From positions 1,116,001 to 1,180,000 of the forward strand of contig NC_009445.1 in assembly GCF_000026145.1 (NCBI RefSeq): DNA of 64,000 nt, written 5' to 3'. A model generated the notes under the pieces. The model did not search any database, was not told the DNA's origin, and saw only the letters and a list, made by a program, of their open reading frames with translations. This document shows, in pieces, positions 16,748-26,506 of the stretch (position 1 is its first letter; each line of letters begins with the position of its first letter). Made by a program: the position numbers and the translations under genes. Source of the stretch: Bradyrhizobium sp. ORS 278 (GTDB lineage: Bacteria > Pseudomonadota > Alphaproteobacteria > Rhizobiales > Xanthobacteraceae).

Positions 16748-18178
16748 ATGCAATATCTGCCGGTGTTTCTCGATCTGAAGACCGGCCCCGTGCTGCTGAT
16801 CGGCGCGGGCGAGCTCGTGCGCGCGAAGCTTAGAGTCTTGCTGTCCGCGGGTGCGCGCATCCGCTGGTTCGCGACCGATGGCGATTTCGATCTCGGAGGA
16901 TTGCACGACGATCATGGCCAGATCACGCGCGCTGACGGCGATCCGCTGACCACCGACCTGTCGGGCGTCATCGCCGTGCTGTGCGCGGGCGCCGGCGATA
17001 TCGGCGTGGCGATGTCGGCGCGGGCGCGCAGCGTCGGCCTGCCGGTCAACGTGATGGACGACCTCGCGCATTCCAGCTTCATCTTCCCGGCGATCGTCGA
17101 TCGCGGCGACGTCGTGGTGGCGATCGGCACCGGCGGCTCGTCGCCCGTGGTCGCGCGCCGCGTGCGCGAGCGCATCGAGGCGCTGCTGCCGGCGCGGATC
17201 GGCGAGCTCGCGGGTTTCATCGGCGACTTCCGCAAGATCATCAACCCGCGGATCGCGGAGATGCCGCTGCGCCGTCGCTTCTGGGAGCGTGTTGTCGATG
17301 GCCCGATCGGCGCGCTGGTGCTGGCCGGCCGCAAGCACGACGCCGAGGCGGCGCTGAACAGCATCGCCGATCCTACCGCATTCGCGGGGGCCGATCATGC
17401 CGGCCGCGGCGAGGGGCATGTGACCCTGGTCGGCGCCGGGCCTGGCGATCCCGATCTCTTGACGATCAAGGCGCTGCGCGCGCTGCAGGACGCCGACGTC
17501 GTGTTCTACGACGAGCTGGTGACGCCGGAGATTCTCGACCGCATCCGCCGCGACGCCTCGCGCGTTCCGGTGGGCCGCCGCGTCGGCAAGCCCGGCATCG
17601 GCCAGGACGCGGTGAACAAGCTGCTGATCGACGCCGCGCGCGAGGGCAAGCGCGCGGTGCGCCTGAAGGGCGGCGACGCTTTCGTGTTCGGCCGCGGCGG
17701 CGAGGAGGTCGACGCGCTGCGCCAGGCGAGCGTGTCCTACACGATCGTGCCCGGCATCACGGCGGGCATCGGCGCCGCCGCGCAGTTCGAGGTGCCCTTG
17801 ACCTTCCGCAGCAAGGCGCTGCGCATCACCTTCCTCACCGCGCACAAGGAGCGCGATGCCGAGGCGGTCGACTGGTCGGCGCTGACCGATACCAAGATGA
17901 CCGTCGTCGTCTACATGGGCATGACAGCGGCGCCGGCGGTGCGCTCCGGCCTGCTCGCGGCGGGCCGCTCGCCGCAGACGCCGGTCGGCGTGTTCGCGCG
18001 CGTGACGCGCCCCGATGCGCAGGCCGCGGTCGGTACGCTCGATCGATTGCCGGATCTCGTCGCCAAGATCGAGGGCGGTCCGGCCATCCTCATCATCGGT
18101 GATGTCGTGGCGCATTCGGCGCCGTGGCGTCAGCAGACTCTCAGTGGCGTGATTGCAAAACTCCTGGAACCCGTCTGA
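16748..18178 (+). CDS. cysG: Siroheme synthase (multifunctional CysG)
   Basis: This 476-residue protein joins two enzymes. Residues 1 to about 215 are the precorrin-2 dehydrogenase/sirohydrochlorin ferrochelatase part, starting with LPVFLDLKTGPVLLIGAGELVRAK, split here as a FLDLKTGP strand and an LLIGAGELV nucleotide loop. From about residue 224 the uroporphyrinogen III methyltransferase begins with VGAGPGDPDLLTIKAL and continues with VRLKGGDAFVFGRGGEE, both diagnostic. The product, siroheme, is the prosthetic group of the sulfite reductase encoded next. It is the first gene of the rightward cys operon. DUF2849 begins directly after the stop. Confidence 0.95.
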   Translation: MQYLPVFLDLKTGPVLLIGAGELVRAKLRVLLSAGARIRWFATDGDFDLGGLHDDHGQITRADGDPLTTDLSGVIAVLCAGAGDIGVAMSARARSVGLPVNVMDDLAHSSFIFPAIVDRGDVVVAIGTGGSSPVVARRVRERIEALLPARIGELAGFIGDFRKIINPRIAEMPLRRRFWERVVDGPIGALVLAGRKHDAEAALNSIADPTAFAGADHAGRGEGHVTLVGAGPGDPDLLTIKALRALQDADVVFYDELVTPEILDRIRRDASRVPVGRRVGKPGIGQDAVNKLLIDAAREGKRAVRLKGGDAFVFGRGGEEVDALRQASVSYTIVPGITAGIGAAAQFEVPLTFRSKALRITFLTAHKERDAEAVDWSALTDTKMTVVVYMGMTAAPAVRSGLLAAGRSPQTPVGVFARVTRPDAQAAVGTLDRLPDLVAKIEGGPAILIIGDVVAHSAPWRQQTLSGVIAKLLEPV

Positions 18179-18493
18179 ATGACCTCCCCGCTGCAACAAA
18201 AGATCAAGATCACCGGTCCCTCGATCGTCACGGCGAACCGGACATGGGACGGCGCGGTGATCTATCGCACCGGTTCGAAGAGCTGGTCCGATGAGCTCAC
18301 CGACGCTGCGATCGTGCGCACCGCCGACGAGGCGCGCGCGCTGCTGACCGAGGCGGTGGCCGATGATCTCAACGCGATCGGTCCCTATATCGCGCCGGTC
18401 GAGGTCGCCGCCGACGGCGCGGTGAAGCCCGGCAACATGCGCGAACACATCCGGCTGACGGGCGCCACCATCGCGCTCCCGGCTCAAGCCTGA
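18179..18493 (+). CDS. DUF2849 protein of sulfite-reductase operons
   Basis: The 104-residue protein begins at the base after the cysG stop. It carries the DUF2849 pattern: ITGPSIVTANRTWDGAVIY, then a 'W...ELTDAAIVRTADEA' helix and VADDLNAIGPYIAPV near the middle. It is soluble with no signal peptide. DUF2849 genes occur almost only between cysG and cysI in alphaproteobacteria, so a role in sulfite reduction is likely, perhaps in assembly or in electron supply, but no biochemical function is known. It is cotranscribed with its neighbours, with a 10-base gap to cysI. Confidence 0.88.
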   Translation: MTSPLQQKIKITGPSIVTANRTWDGAVIYRTGSKSWSDELTDAAIVRTADEARALLTEAVADDLNAIGPYIAPVEVAADGAVKPGNMREHIRLTGATIALPAQA

Positions 18494-18503
18494 AGGCCTT
18501 CTC

Positions 18504-20159
18504 ATGTATGCTTATGACGACATCGACCGCACTTTGGTCAACGAGCGCGTCGCCGAATTCCGCGATCAGGTGAAGCGCCGTCTCTCGGGCGAGCTCACCG
18601 AGGACGAGTTCAAGATGCTGCGGCTGCAGAACGGCGTGTATCTGCAGCTGCACGCCTACATGTACCGCATCGCCATTCCCTACGGCACGCTGTCGTCGGA
18701 TCAGCTGCGCCGGCTGGCGCATGTCGCGCGCCGCTACGATCGCGGCTACGGCCACTTCACGACCCGGCAAAACATCCAGTTCAACTGGATCAAGCTCGCC
18801 GAGCTGCCGGATGCGATGGCCGATCTGGCCGAGGTCGGCATCCAGTCGATGCAGACCTCCGGCAACAACATGCGCAACGTCACCTCCGACCAGTGGGCCG
18901 GCGTCGCGCCGGGCGAGGTCGAGGATCCCCGCATCTGGGCCGAGCTGCTGCGCCAGTTCACGACCCTGCATCCGGAATTCTCGTTCCTGCCGCGCAAGTT
19001 CAAGATCGCGATCACGGCGTCCGAGCACGATCGCGCCGCGATCAAGATCCACGACATCGGCCTGCGTCTGAAGAAGAACGAGCAGGGCGAGACCGGCTTC
19101 GAGGTGCTGGTCGGCGGCGGCCTCGGCCGTTCGCCCTTCATCGCCAAGACCATCAAGCCGTTCGTGCACGGCCACGACATTCTGAGCTATGTCGAGGCGA
19201 TCCTGCGCGTCTACAATCAGTACGGCCGCCGTGACAACATCTACAAGGCGCGCATCAAGATCCTGGTCCACGAGCTTGGCATCGAGAAGTTCGCGGCCGA
19301 GGTCGAGGAGGAATGGCAGCAGATCCGCGACGGCGTGCTCAAGCTCGATCAGGGCATCGTCGAGGACATCCGCTCGCGCTTCTTCTATCCGGCCTACGAG
19401 ACGCTGCCGCACATGCCGGACGAGCTGAAGCAGGCCGCCCATGATGCCAAGTTCGAGGCCTGGCGCAAGAACTCTGTCTTTCCGCACAAGCAGCAGGGCT
19501 ACGCGATCGCCGTGGTGTCGCTGAAGCCGGTCGGCAAGCCGCCGGGCGACGCGACCGCCGACCAGATGGATGCGCTGGCCGACATTGCCGACAGATACTC
19601 GTTCGGCGAGATCCGCGTCGGCCACGAGCAAAATCTGGCGCTGCCGCATGTGCGCAAGCGCGACCTGCCGGCGGTGTGGAAGGCGCTCGAGGCGATCGGG
19701 CTCGCCATCCCGAACGTCAACCTCGTCTCGGACATCATCGCCTGCCCGGGCCTGGACTACTGCTCGCTCGCCAATGCGCGCTCGATTCCGATCGCGCAGG
19801 AGATCACGCGCCGCTTCGCCAACCACGACACCGCGAACCTGATCGGCCGGCTGCACATCAATATCTCCGGCTGCATCAATGCCTGCGGCCACCATCATGT
19901 CGGGCACATCGGCATCCTCGGCGTCGAGAAGAACAACGAGGAATTCTATCAGATCACCATCGGCGGCCGCGCCGACGAGGGCGCCGAGCTCGGCACCTTG
20001 ATCGGCCCTGCGGTGCCCTACGCCGAAGTTGCCGATGTCGTCGAGGACATCGTCGAAGCCTATCTTGCGCTGCGCGTGAGCCCTGAGGAGCTGTTCGTCG
20101 ACACGGTGAAGCGGCTCGGGGTCGAACCATTCAGGGAGCGGGTCTATGCCACTCGTTAA
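18504..20159 (+). CDS. cysI: Sulfite (or nitrite/sulfite) reductase hemoprotein
   Basis: This 551-residue protein has the duplicated ferredoxin-like/nitrite-sulfite reductase repeats. The siroheme-[4Fe-4S] cluster ligands are visible as CPGLDYC near residue 413 and GCINACGHHHVGHIG near residue 455, giving the expected C-x5-C and C-x3-C pattern. An early TTRQNIQFNW segment is also typical. It reduces sulfite to sulfide with six electrons. The context (siroheme synthase upstream, APS reductase downstream) supports sulfite over nitrite. The electron donor is not encoded nearby, so ferredoxin is probable. Its end overlaps the DUF934 gene by 14 bases. Confidence 0.93.
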   Translation: MYAYDDIDRTLVNERVAEFRDQVKRRLSGELTEDEFKMLRLQNGVYLQLHAYMYRIAIPYGTLSSDQLRRLAHVARRYDRGYGHFTTRQNIQFNWIKLAELPDAMADLAEVGIQSMQTSGNNMRNVTSDQWAGVAPGEVEDPRIWAELLRQFTTLHPEFSFLPRKFKIAITASEHDRAAIKIHDIGLRLKKNEQGETGFEVLVGGGLGRSPFIAKTIKPFVHGHDILSYVEAILRVYNQYGRRDNIYKARIKILVHELGIEKFAAEVEEEWQQIRDGVLKLDQGIVEDIRSRFFYPAYETLPHMPDELKQAAHDAKFEAWRKNSVFPHKQQGYAIAVVSLKPVGKPPGDATADQMDALADIADRYSFGEIRVGHEQNLALPHVRKRDLPAVWKALEAIGLAIPNVNLVSDIIACPGLDYCSLANARSIPIAQEITRRFANHDTANLIGRLHINISGCINACGHHHVGHIGILGVEKNNEEFYQITIGGRADEGAELGTLIGPAVPYAEVADVVEDIVEAYLALRVSPEELFVDTVKRLGVEPFRERVYATR

Positions 20160-20664
20160 GGGCGGACACATCATCGCGGACGAGTTCGTCCGCGTCACCG
20201 ACGATGCCGAGCTGCCGGCGCAAGGCGCGATCCTCGTCTCCGAGACGCGGTTTCTTGCCGGTCCCGACGCGCTGGTCGGCCGCACCGGCGGCAAGCTCGG
20301 CGTGATCTGGCCGAACAATCGCGACATCGACGATCTCGTGCCCTATCTCGACCGGCTCGCGCTGGTCGCGCTGGTGTTCCCGAGTTTCCGCGACGGCCGC
20401 GCCTATACTCAGGCGCGTCTCTTGCGCGAGCGCTACGGTTACCGGGGCGAGCTGCGGGCCACCGGGCAGGTGCTGCGCGACCAGTTCGTGTTCATGTTGC
20501 GCGCCGGCTTCGATGCGTTCGACGTCAAGAAGCAGGCCGACGCCGAGGCTTTCACAGAGACCGTGAAGCGCTATTCGGTGTTCTACCAGCCGGCCGGCGA
20601 CGGCCGCATCTCGGCGCTGCATCAGCGGCTGCAACAGCGTCACGCAGAGCGCGCCGGGCTATGA
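20146..20664 (+). CDS. DUF934 protein of sulfate-assimilation operons
   Basis: The 172-residue soluble protein starts within the end of cysI and overlaps cysH by four bases (ATGA), so it is translationally coupled on both sides. The DUF934 pattern is visible: an acidic N-terminal strand, then GKLGVIWPNNRDIDDLVPYL and the signature FPSFRDGRAYTQARLLRERY, followed by GELRATGQVLRDQFVFMLR. The family accompanies cysI and cysH in many proteobacteria and has been proposed to help sulfite reductase, but its activity is unknown. The strict coupling supports a role at this step. Confidence 0.88.
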   Translation: MPLVKGGHIIADEFVRVTDDAELPAQGAILVSETRFLAGPDALVGRTGGKLGVIWPNNRDIDDLVPYLDRLALVALVFPSFRDGRAYTQARLLRERYGYRGELRATGQVLRDQFVFMLRAGFDAFDVKKQADAEAFTETVKRYSVFYQPAGDGRISALHQRLQQRHAERAGL

Positions 20665-21386
20665 GCACGCTGGCCGCATCACATCAGGCCGATGACACGT
20701 CCGTGGCGGCGCTTGATGCGGCGCTGCGCAACGCAACGCCGCCCGAGGTCATCGAAGCGGCGCTTCAGGTGATCGGCCGCGATCGGCTCGCGGTGGTGTC
20801 GTCGTTCGGCTCGGAGTCGGCGGCGCTGCTGAAAGTCACCGCCGATGTCGATCCGGCGATTCCCGTGGTCTTTCTCGACACCGGGCACATGTTTGCGGAG
20901 ACGCTCGGCTATCGCGACCAGCTCATCGACATCCTCGGTCTGCGCGACGTGCGCTCGATCGAGCCGGATGCCGCGGCGCTGGCGCGCGAGGATGCCGATA
21001 ACGATCTATGGTTCTCCGATCCCGACACCTGCTGCCGCATCCGCAAGGTGGAGCCGCTGGCCCGCGCGCTGGCGCCATTCACCGGATGGATCAACGGCCG
21101 CAAGCGCTTCCAGGGTGGCCTGCGCGCGGCGATTGCCGTGGTCGAGCAGGACGGCGCGCGGATGAAGTTCAACCCGTTCGCCAATGTCAGTCGCGAGGTT
21201 ATCGCGGAGATCTATCGCTCGGCCAATCTGCCGCAGCATCCGCTGGTGGCCTCCGGCTTCCGTTCGATCGGCTGCATGCCCTGCACCAGCCGCTCGGACG
21301 CGGGTGAGGACGAGCGCGCCGGCCGCTGGCGCGGTCGCGGCAAGACAGAGTGCGGCATCCACACGATTGCGACACCGGCGGTGTAG
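20661..21386 (+). CDS. cysH: Adenylylsulfate (APS) reductase, CysH type
   Basis: The 241-residue enzyme has the PP-loop start (VVSSFGSESAALLK) and the catalytic C-terminal motif ECGIH at about residue 229. It also carries the two cysteine pairs that bind a [4Fe-4S] cluster, TCCRIRK at about 122 and CMPC at about 204. Those pairs mark enzymes that use APS, as in rhizobia and Pseudomonas, and are absent from PAPS reductases such as E. coli CysH. Thus sulfate would be reduced via APS to sulfite, using thioredoxin. It is the last gene of the operon starting at cysG. Confidence 0.93.
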   Translation: MSTLAASHQADDTSVAALDAALRNATPPEVIEAALQVIGRDRLAVVSSFGSESAALLKVTADVDPAIPVVFLDTGHMFAETLGYRDQLIDILGLRDVRSIEPDAAALAREDADNDLWFSDPDTCCRIRKVEPLARALAPFTGWINGRKRFQGGLRAAIAVVEQDGARMKFNPFANVSREVIAEIYRSANLPQHPLVASGFRSIGCMPCTSRSDAGEDERAGRWRGRGKTECGIHTIATPAV

Positions 21387-21592
21387 TTGGGCCCGGCGCG
21401 CGGGCTGCTCAGGCCGTCGTGACGACATTGTCTCGCGGCAAAGAACAGTCATCCCATCGCCGTGCATGACGTAGCAAAATGCCAATGTCGGATCGGAAAC
21501 AAGAAAATCCGGTTTCGTTGACTCTGACGTGCACATCCGGCGATCTGCAGGAGACGCCTGCACCATCGCGGGCCTGGAAATGGAGAGCTTCG

Positions 21593-22582
21593 ATGATGCG
21601 ACGTGTTCTGGCTGTCGTGGCGGGCCTGGCATGGGCGGGATCGGCCTATGCGGCGGACGTCAATCTGCTCAACGTGTCCTACGATCCGACCCGTGAGCTC
21701 TATGTCGAGTTCAACAAGGCGTTCGCCGCGAGCTACCAGAAGGAGACCGGCAAGAGCGTCGAGATCAAGCAGTCGCATGGCGGCTCCGGCGCGCAGGCGC
21801 GCAGCGTGATCGACGGCCTGCAGGCCGACGTCGTCACCCTGGCGCTCGCCTATGACATCGACGCCATCGCCAACAAGGGGCTGCTCGACAAGGAGTGGCA
21901 GAAGCGGCTGCCGCAGAACGCCTCGCCTTACACCTCGACCATCGTGTTCCTGGTCCGCAAGGGCAACCCGAAGGGCATCAAGGATTGGGACGACCTGCTC
22001 AAGTCGGGCGTCGACGTGATCACGCCCAATCCGAAGACCTCCGGCGGCGCCCGCTGGAACTATCTCGCCGCCTGGGGCTATGCGCTGAAGAAGGCCGGCT
22101 CGGCCGATAAGGCCAAGCAGTTCGTGGCCGATCTCTACAAGCACGTTCCGGTGCTCGACACCGGCGCCCGCGGCGCGACCGTCACCTTCGTGGAACGCGG
22201 CGTGGGCGACGTCCTGCTCGCCTGGGAAAACGAGGCCTATCTGGCCTTGAAGGAATTCGGTAAGGAAAAGTTCGAGATCATCTCGCCGTCGCTGTCGATC
22301 CTGGCAGAACCGCCAGTCGCCGTCGTCGACACGGTCGTGGCCAAGAAGGGGACCCAGGCGGCCGCCGAGGCCTATCTGAAGTACTGGTATACGAAGGACG
22401 GTCAGGAAATCGCCGCACGCAACTTCTATCGTCCGCGTGATGCCGACGTCGCCAAGAAGTATGCCGAGTCGTTCGCCAAGGTCGATTTGTTCACCATCGA
22501 CGACGTGTTCGGCGGCTGGACCAAGGCGCAGAAGGAACACTTCGGCGAAGGTGGCGTGTTCGATCAGATCTACAAGAACTGA
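21593..22582 (+). CDS. Periplasmic sulfate/thiosulfate-binding protein
   Basis: Starting at the first of two ATGs (21593, after TGGAGAGCTTCG) gives 329 residues with a signal peptide ending at SAYAAD; an open frame continues 38 codons upstream but has no export signal. The mature sequence has the Sbp/CysP family marks: [13 protein letters not shown] at its start, [11 protein letters not shown] (the ligand-binding loop), [19 protein letters not shown] and, later, VLLAWENEA. It captures sulfate for the CysTWA permease encoded directly downstream. The 206 bases between cysH and this gene probably hold a promoter, but I see no clear consensus. Confidence 0.93.
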   Translation: MMRRVLAVVAGLAWAGSAYAADVNLLNVSYDPTRELYVEFNKAFAASYQKETGKSVEIKQSHGGSGAQARSVIDGLQADVVTLALAYDIDAIANKGLLDKEWQKRLPQNASPYTSTIVFLVRKGNPKGIKDWDDLLKSGVDVITPNPKTSGGARWNYLAAWGYALKKAGSADKAKQFVADLYKHVPVLDTGARGATVTFVERGVGDVLLAWENEAYLALKEFGKEKFEIISPSLSILAEPPVAVVDTVVAKKGTQAAAEAYLKYWYTKDGQEIAARNFYRPRDADVAKKYAESFAKVDLFTIDDVFGGWTKAQKEHFGEGGVFDQIYKN

Positions 22583-22626
22583 TGACGAGCAGGAAGTAGG
22601 GACATCGGAATGAGCCAGGTGGCGTC

Positions 22627-23460
22627 TTGAGCGTCCTTGCACCGCGACGCAGCACCTTGCCGGGCTTCGGTCTCACCATGGGACTGACGCTGACCTGGCT
22701 GTCCCTGATCGTCCTCATTCCCCTGGCCGGGCTGTTCGTCCGCTCGACGGATCTCAGCCTGGCGCAGTTCTGGGACATCGTCACCAGCCGGCGCACCCTG
22801 AGCGCGCTCAAGATCTCGTTCGGGCTGTCGTTCGCGGCGGCGCTCGTCAATCTGGTGATGGGCACCATCGTCGTCTGGGCGCTGGTGCGCTACCGCTTCC
22901 CCGGCCGGCGGCTGTTCGATGCCATCGTCGACGTGCCGTTCGCGCTGCCGACCGCGGTTGCCGGCGTGGCGCTGACCGCGCTGTTCGCGCAGAAGGGCTG
23001 GCTCGGCGCGCCGCTGGCGGCGGCCGGCATCAGGGTGGCGTTCACGCCGCTCGGCATCTTCATCGCGATGATCTTCATCGGCATCCCCTTCGTGGTCCGC
23101 ACCGTGCAGCCGGTGCTGATCGATCTCGATCCCGAGATCGAGGAAGCGGCGGCGAGCCTCGGCGCCAGCCGTTGGCACATCGTCACCAAGGTCATCCTGC
23201 CGAGCCTGACACCGGCGCTGCTGACCGGCTTCGCGCTCGCCTTTGCCCGGGCCGTCGGCGAGTACGGCTCGGTGATCTTCATCGCCGGCAATCTCCCGAA
23301 TGTCTCCGAGATCGCCCCCCTCCTGATCGTGATCCGCCTGTCCGAGTTCCGCTATGCCGACGCCACGGCCATTGCAGTGGTGATGCTTGTGGTGGCATTC
23401 GTGATCATCTTCGCGGTGAATCGCCTGCAGCGCTGGGCTCAGACCCAGGCGTCCACCTGA
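22627..23460 (+). CDS. cysT: Sulfate ABC transporter permease CysT
   Basis: The likely start is a TTG at 22627, with AGGTGGCGTC in front; the nearer upstream ATG reads into a stop. The 277-residue protein has six membrane segments and the permease EAA loop, EEAAASLGASRWHIVTKVILP, visible here as EEAAASLGAS followed by VILPSL. An inner-membrane half of the sulfate channel with CysW. It follows the binding protein after 44 bases and precedes cysW by 9 bases. Confidence 0.92.
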   Translation: MSVLAPRRSTLPGFGLTMGLTLTWLSLIVLIPLAGLFVRSTDLSLAQFWDIVTSRRTLSALKISFGLSFAAALVNLVMGTIVVWALVRYRFPGRRLFDAIVDVPFALPTAVAGVALTALFAQKGWLGAPLAAAGIRVAFTPLGIFIAMIFIGIPFVVRTVQPVLIDLDPEIEEAAASLGASRWHIVTKVILPSLTPALLTGFALAFARAVGEYGSVIFIAGNLPNVSEIAPLLIVIRLSEFRYADATAIAVVMLVVAFVIIFAVNRLQRWAQTQAST

Positions 23461-23469
23461 GGCCGCGAC

Positions 23470-24372
23470 ATGAGCATCGAGATGACCCTGCAACGGACGC
23501 CGGATGCCTCGGCGCGCAGCCTGGCCGAAAGCGCCGCCCGACGCGATCCGCGCGCCGAGCCGACCGTCGTTCGGCTGGCGATCATCACGCTCGCGATCGC
23601 CTTCCTGTCCATCTTTGTCGTGCTGCCGCTGGTCGTCGTCTTCGTCGAGGCGTTCGGCAAGGGTGTCGTGGCCTATTTTTCAGCTCTGGCCGACCCCGAG
23701 GCCTGGTCCGCCATTCGTCTCACGCTGGGTGTCGCGGCGGTGTCCGTGGGCACCAACCTGCTGTTCGGCTTGGCCGCCGCCTGGGCGATCGCGAAGTTCG
23801 ACTTCCCCGGCAAGACCTTCCTGATCACGCTGATCGACCTGCCGTTCTCGGTCAGCCCGGTGATCTCGGGTCTGGTGTTCGTGCTGCTGTTCGGTGCGCA
23901 GGGCTTCTTCGGACCCTGGCTGCAGGCGCACGGTCTACAGATCCTGTTCGCCTTCCCGGGCATCGCGCTCGCCACCATCTTCGTTACGTTTCCCTTCGTC
24001 GCGCGCGCGCTGATTCCGCTGATGCAGGAGCAGGGCACGCAGGAAGAGGAGGCGGCGATCTCGCTTGGCGCCTCGGGGCTGCAGACCTTCTTCCGCGTCA
24101 CGCTGCCCAACATCAAATGGGGCGTGCTGTACGGCGTCCTGCTGTGCAATGCGCGGGCGATGGGTGAGTTCGGCGCGGTGTCGGTGGTGTCGGGTCATGT
24201 CCGCGGCGAGACCAACACGATGCCGCTGCTGGTCGAGATTCTCTACAACGAGTACCAGATGGTGGCCTCGTTCGCGATTGCCTCGCTGCTCGCGATGCTG
24301 GCGCTGATCACGCTGATTGCCAAGACCATTCTCGAACGTAACATCGACGAGGACATGCCTCATGACCATTGA
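23470..24372 (+). CDS. cysW: Sulfate ABC transporter permease CysW
   Basis: The 300-residue permease has six membrane segments after a polar N-terminus of about 40 residues, with the EAA loop [19 protein letters not shown], seen as [10 protein letters not shown] and TLPNIKWG. It also shows the CysW-specific [19 protein letters not shown] region and the [15 protein letters not shown] end. It pairs with CysT to form the channel. Its last codons overlap the start of cysA by 11 bases. The C-terminus IDEDMPHDH is rich in acidic and histidine residues. Confidence 0.92.
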   Translation: MSIEMTLQRTPDASARSLAESAARRDPRAEPTVVRLAIITLAIAFLSIFVVLPLVVVFVEAFGKGVVAYFSALADPEAWSAIRLTLGVAAVSVGTNLLFGLAAAWAIAKFDFPGKTFLITLIDLPFSVSPVISGLVFVLLFGAQGFFGPWLQAHGLQILFAFPGIALATIFVTFPFVARALIPLMQEQGTQEEEAAISLGASGLQTFFRVTLPNIKWGVLYGVLLCNARAMGEFGAVSVVSGHVRGETNTMPLLVEILYNEYQMVASFAIASLLAMLALITLIAKTILERNIDEDMPHDH

Positions 24373-25399
24373 AGCGAGAGGCGTCGTCAAGACCTTCGGG
24401 ACCTTCAAGGCGCTCGACGGCGTCGACCTCAAGGTCGCCAATGGCGAGCTGCTGGCGCTGCTCGGGCCGTCCGGCTCGGGCAAGACGACCTTGCTGCGCA
24501 TCATCGCCGGGCTGGAATGGCCTGATGCCGGCGAGATCCTGTTCGACGGCGAGAACGCGCTCGACCGCGGCGCGCGCGAGCGCCATGTCGGCTTCGTGTT
24601 TCAGCACTACGCGCTGTTCCGGCACATGAGCGTGTTCGAGAACGTCGCCTTCGGCCTGCGCGTGCAGCCGCGCAAGATCCGCAAGAGCGAGGCGCAGATC
24701 CGCGCGCGGGTGAAGGAGCTGCTCGACCTCGTGCAGCTCGACTGGCTCGCCGACCGCTATCCGAGTCAGCTCTCCGGCGGCCAGCGCCAGCGTATCGCCC
24801 TGGCGCGTGCGCTCGCCATCGAGCCGCGCATTCTCTTGCTCGACGAGCCGTTCGGGGCGCTCGATGCCAAGGTGCGCAAGGAGCTCAGGCAATGGCTGCG
24901 CACCCTGCACCACTCGATCAACGTCACCTCGATCTTCGTCACGCATGACCAGGAGGAGGCGCTCGAGGTCGCGCACCGGGTCGTCGTGATGGACAAGGGC
25001 CGCATCGAGCAGGTGGGGTCGCCGAGCGACGTCTATGACAGCCCGGCGACCGCCTTCGTGCACGGATTCATCGGCGAGTCCATCATGCTGCCGGTGGAGG
25101 TCACCGGCGGGGCCGTGCATCTCAACGGCCGACCGCTGGACATTGCTGCAGCCGGCGCAACCGCCGGCGCCTCGACCCTGTTCGTGCGCCGGCATGACAT
25201 GCTGATCGGTCCGGCCGAGAGCGGCACCTTGCATGGTGCCGTCACCCACGTCCGTAGCTTCGGCCCGGTGCAACGCGCCGAGATCGCGCTGACCGAAGGC
25301 TCCACGATCGAGATCGACGCCCCCCGCGACCGCGAGCTCCGCATTGGCGACCGCATCGGCCTGAAGCCGCGGCATTATCGGATTTTCGCCGGCGGGTAG
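24362..25399 (+). CDS. cysA: Sulfate ABC transporter ATP-binding protein CysA
   Basis: The ATG at 24362 lies inside the end of cysW and gives 345 residues. Walker A is GPSGSGKTT near residue 37, the ABC signature LSGGQRQRI near 136 and Walker [12 protein letters not shown] near 156. A C-terminal regulatory (TOBE-like) domain follows from about residue 235. It energises sulfate and thiosulfate uptake through CysT and CysW. It is the last gene of the transporter operon; the following 445 bases are repeat-filled and hold no gene. Confidence 0.94.
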   Translation: MTIEARGVVKTFGTFKALDGVDLKVANGELLALLGPSGSGKTTLLRIIAGLEWPDAGEILFDGENALDRGARERHVGFVFQHYALFRHMSVFENVAFGLRVQPRKIRKSEAQIRARVKELLDLVQLDWLADRYPSQLSGGQRQRIALARALAIEPRILLLDEPFGALDAKVRKELRQWLRTLHHSINVTSIFVTHDQEEALEVAHRVVVMDKGRIEQVGSPSDVYDSPATAFVHGFIGESIMLPVEVTGGAVHLNGRPLDIAAAGATAGASTLFVRRHDMLIGPAESGTLHGAVTHVRSFGPVQRAEIALTEGSTIEIDAPRDRELRIGDRIGLKPRHYRIFAGG

Positions 25400-25458
25400 C
25401 GGCGGTCGCGCTCGGGCTCGCCCACCGTTAGTTGATCACAGACCTCGACCCAACATGG

Positions 25459-25613
25459 TGTCGTCCCGGACAAGCCCGGCAACGCGCCAGCGTTGCCGGG
25501 CGCCGATCCGGGACCCATACTCCGTGACGTTTGTTTGAGGCAGGCTGGAGCGGCATCGCGTTCCACCACATCCGCCGCGGAGTATGGGTCCCGGCTCGTT
25601 GGCCGGGACGACA
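25459..25613. repeat. Dispersed palindromic repeat, family B (copy 2)
   Basis: It opens TGTCGTCCCGG and closes CCGGGACGACA, with inner segments GATCCGGGACCCATACTCC and GGAGTATGGGTCCCGG. It is a full copy compared with 10992-11152. A third, partial piece (GGCCGGGACGACAGCGGG) lies about 40-60 bases further on, near 25655-25675. Confidence 0.75.
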
Positions 25614-25844
25614 CCGAGGGTGGGGCGCCGTTCTCGTCACAACATTGGCTGTCGGCTCGTCGGCCGGGACGACAGCGGGAATGTGGCGCCGACCGTGGCT
25701 TGACCGATCCGGGCTTATGGTTGACCAACCCTTAATCGGCCGGAACGGCTGCAATTGAACCGATGGAACTTACCGTCGATTCACCTTTCAGCCACGGTTG
25801 ATGTGCAACAACCCGCCTCTCTCATCGGTACAGGGATCGGTTCA

Positions 25845-26360
25845 TTGAAGCATCGCGCACTCGCTCTCTCCATCGCACTCCTGCTCGCCGGCTGCGCGGC
25901 CGAGACTCCGGTGGTGCAGGCGCCGACGATGTATGCCGACATGGCGGTCGCGGGGGCGAAGCTCGATGCGCTGGCCGCGGCGACGATGATTTCACAATAC
26001 CGTCAGAACAACGGGCTCGGCACGGTGGAGGTCGATCCCGAGCTGATGCGGCTTGCGGAGTCGCAGTCGCAGGCGATGGCGGACAAGAACAAGCTCGATC
26101 ACGACGTCCGCGCGCCGCTGGCCAAGCGGCTGAACGGCGCGGGCTACGACGCCGCCGTCGCGGTGGAGAACGTCTCGGCGGGCTATCACACGCTGGCGGA
26201 AGCTTTTTCGGGCTGGCGCGACTCGCCGCCCCATCGCGCCAACATGCTCAAGAGCGGTGTCACAAAAATAGGCATTGCCGCGAGCTATGCTCCGAATACG
26301 AAATACAAGGTCTTCTGGACCATGATCCTGGCCGCGCCTGACAGCAGGAAGCCTTCCTGA
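25845..26360 (+). CDS. CAP (SCP-like) domain lipoprotein
   Basis: A TTG at 25845, after AGGGATCGG, gives 171 residues with a textbook lipoprotein signal: basic start, hydrophobic core and LLAGC. An upstream GTG-like frame would bury this signal. The CAP domain follows, with ISQYRQNNGLGTVEVDPELM, a DHD motif (LDHDVRAPL), ENVSAGYHTLAEAFSGWRDS and SPPHRANMLKSG. Residues typical of the CAP cavity (histidine in LDHD, glutamate in VEN, histidine in PPHR) are all present. Function in bacteria is not settled. It is alone, after the cys repeats. Confidence 0.82.
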   Translation: MKHRALALSIALLLAGCAAETPVVQAPTMYADMAVAGAKLDALAAATMISQYRQNNGLGTVEVDPELMRLAESQSQAMADKNKLDHDVRAPLAKRLNGAGYDAAVAVENVSAGYHTLAEAFSGWRDSPPHRANMLKSGVTKIGIAASYAPNTKYKVFWTMILAAPDSRKPS

Positions 26361-26506
26361 CGGGCACTGCTGCTCCCTGCGTGGGCGGCACGCCCTGTCC
26401 GGTGAGGCCCCCCCGCTGGCCGGAAGCGACCTATTCCGGAGGTTGATTTGACGTTATCAGGAACTCACGCCACCTTGGCGCAACTGCTGATAACCGATCG
26501 ATTGAC

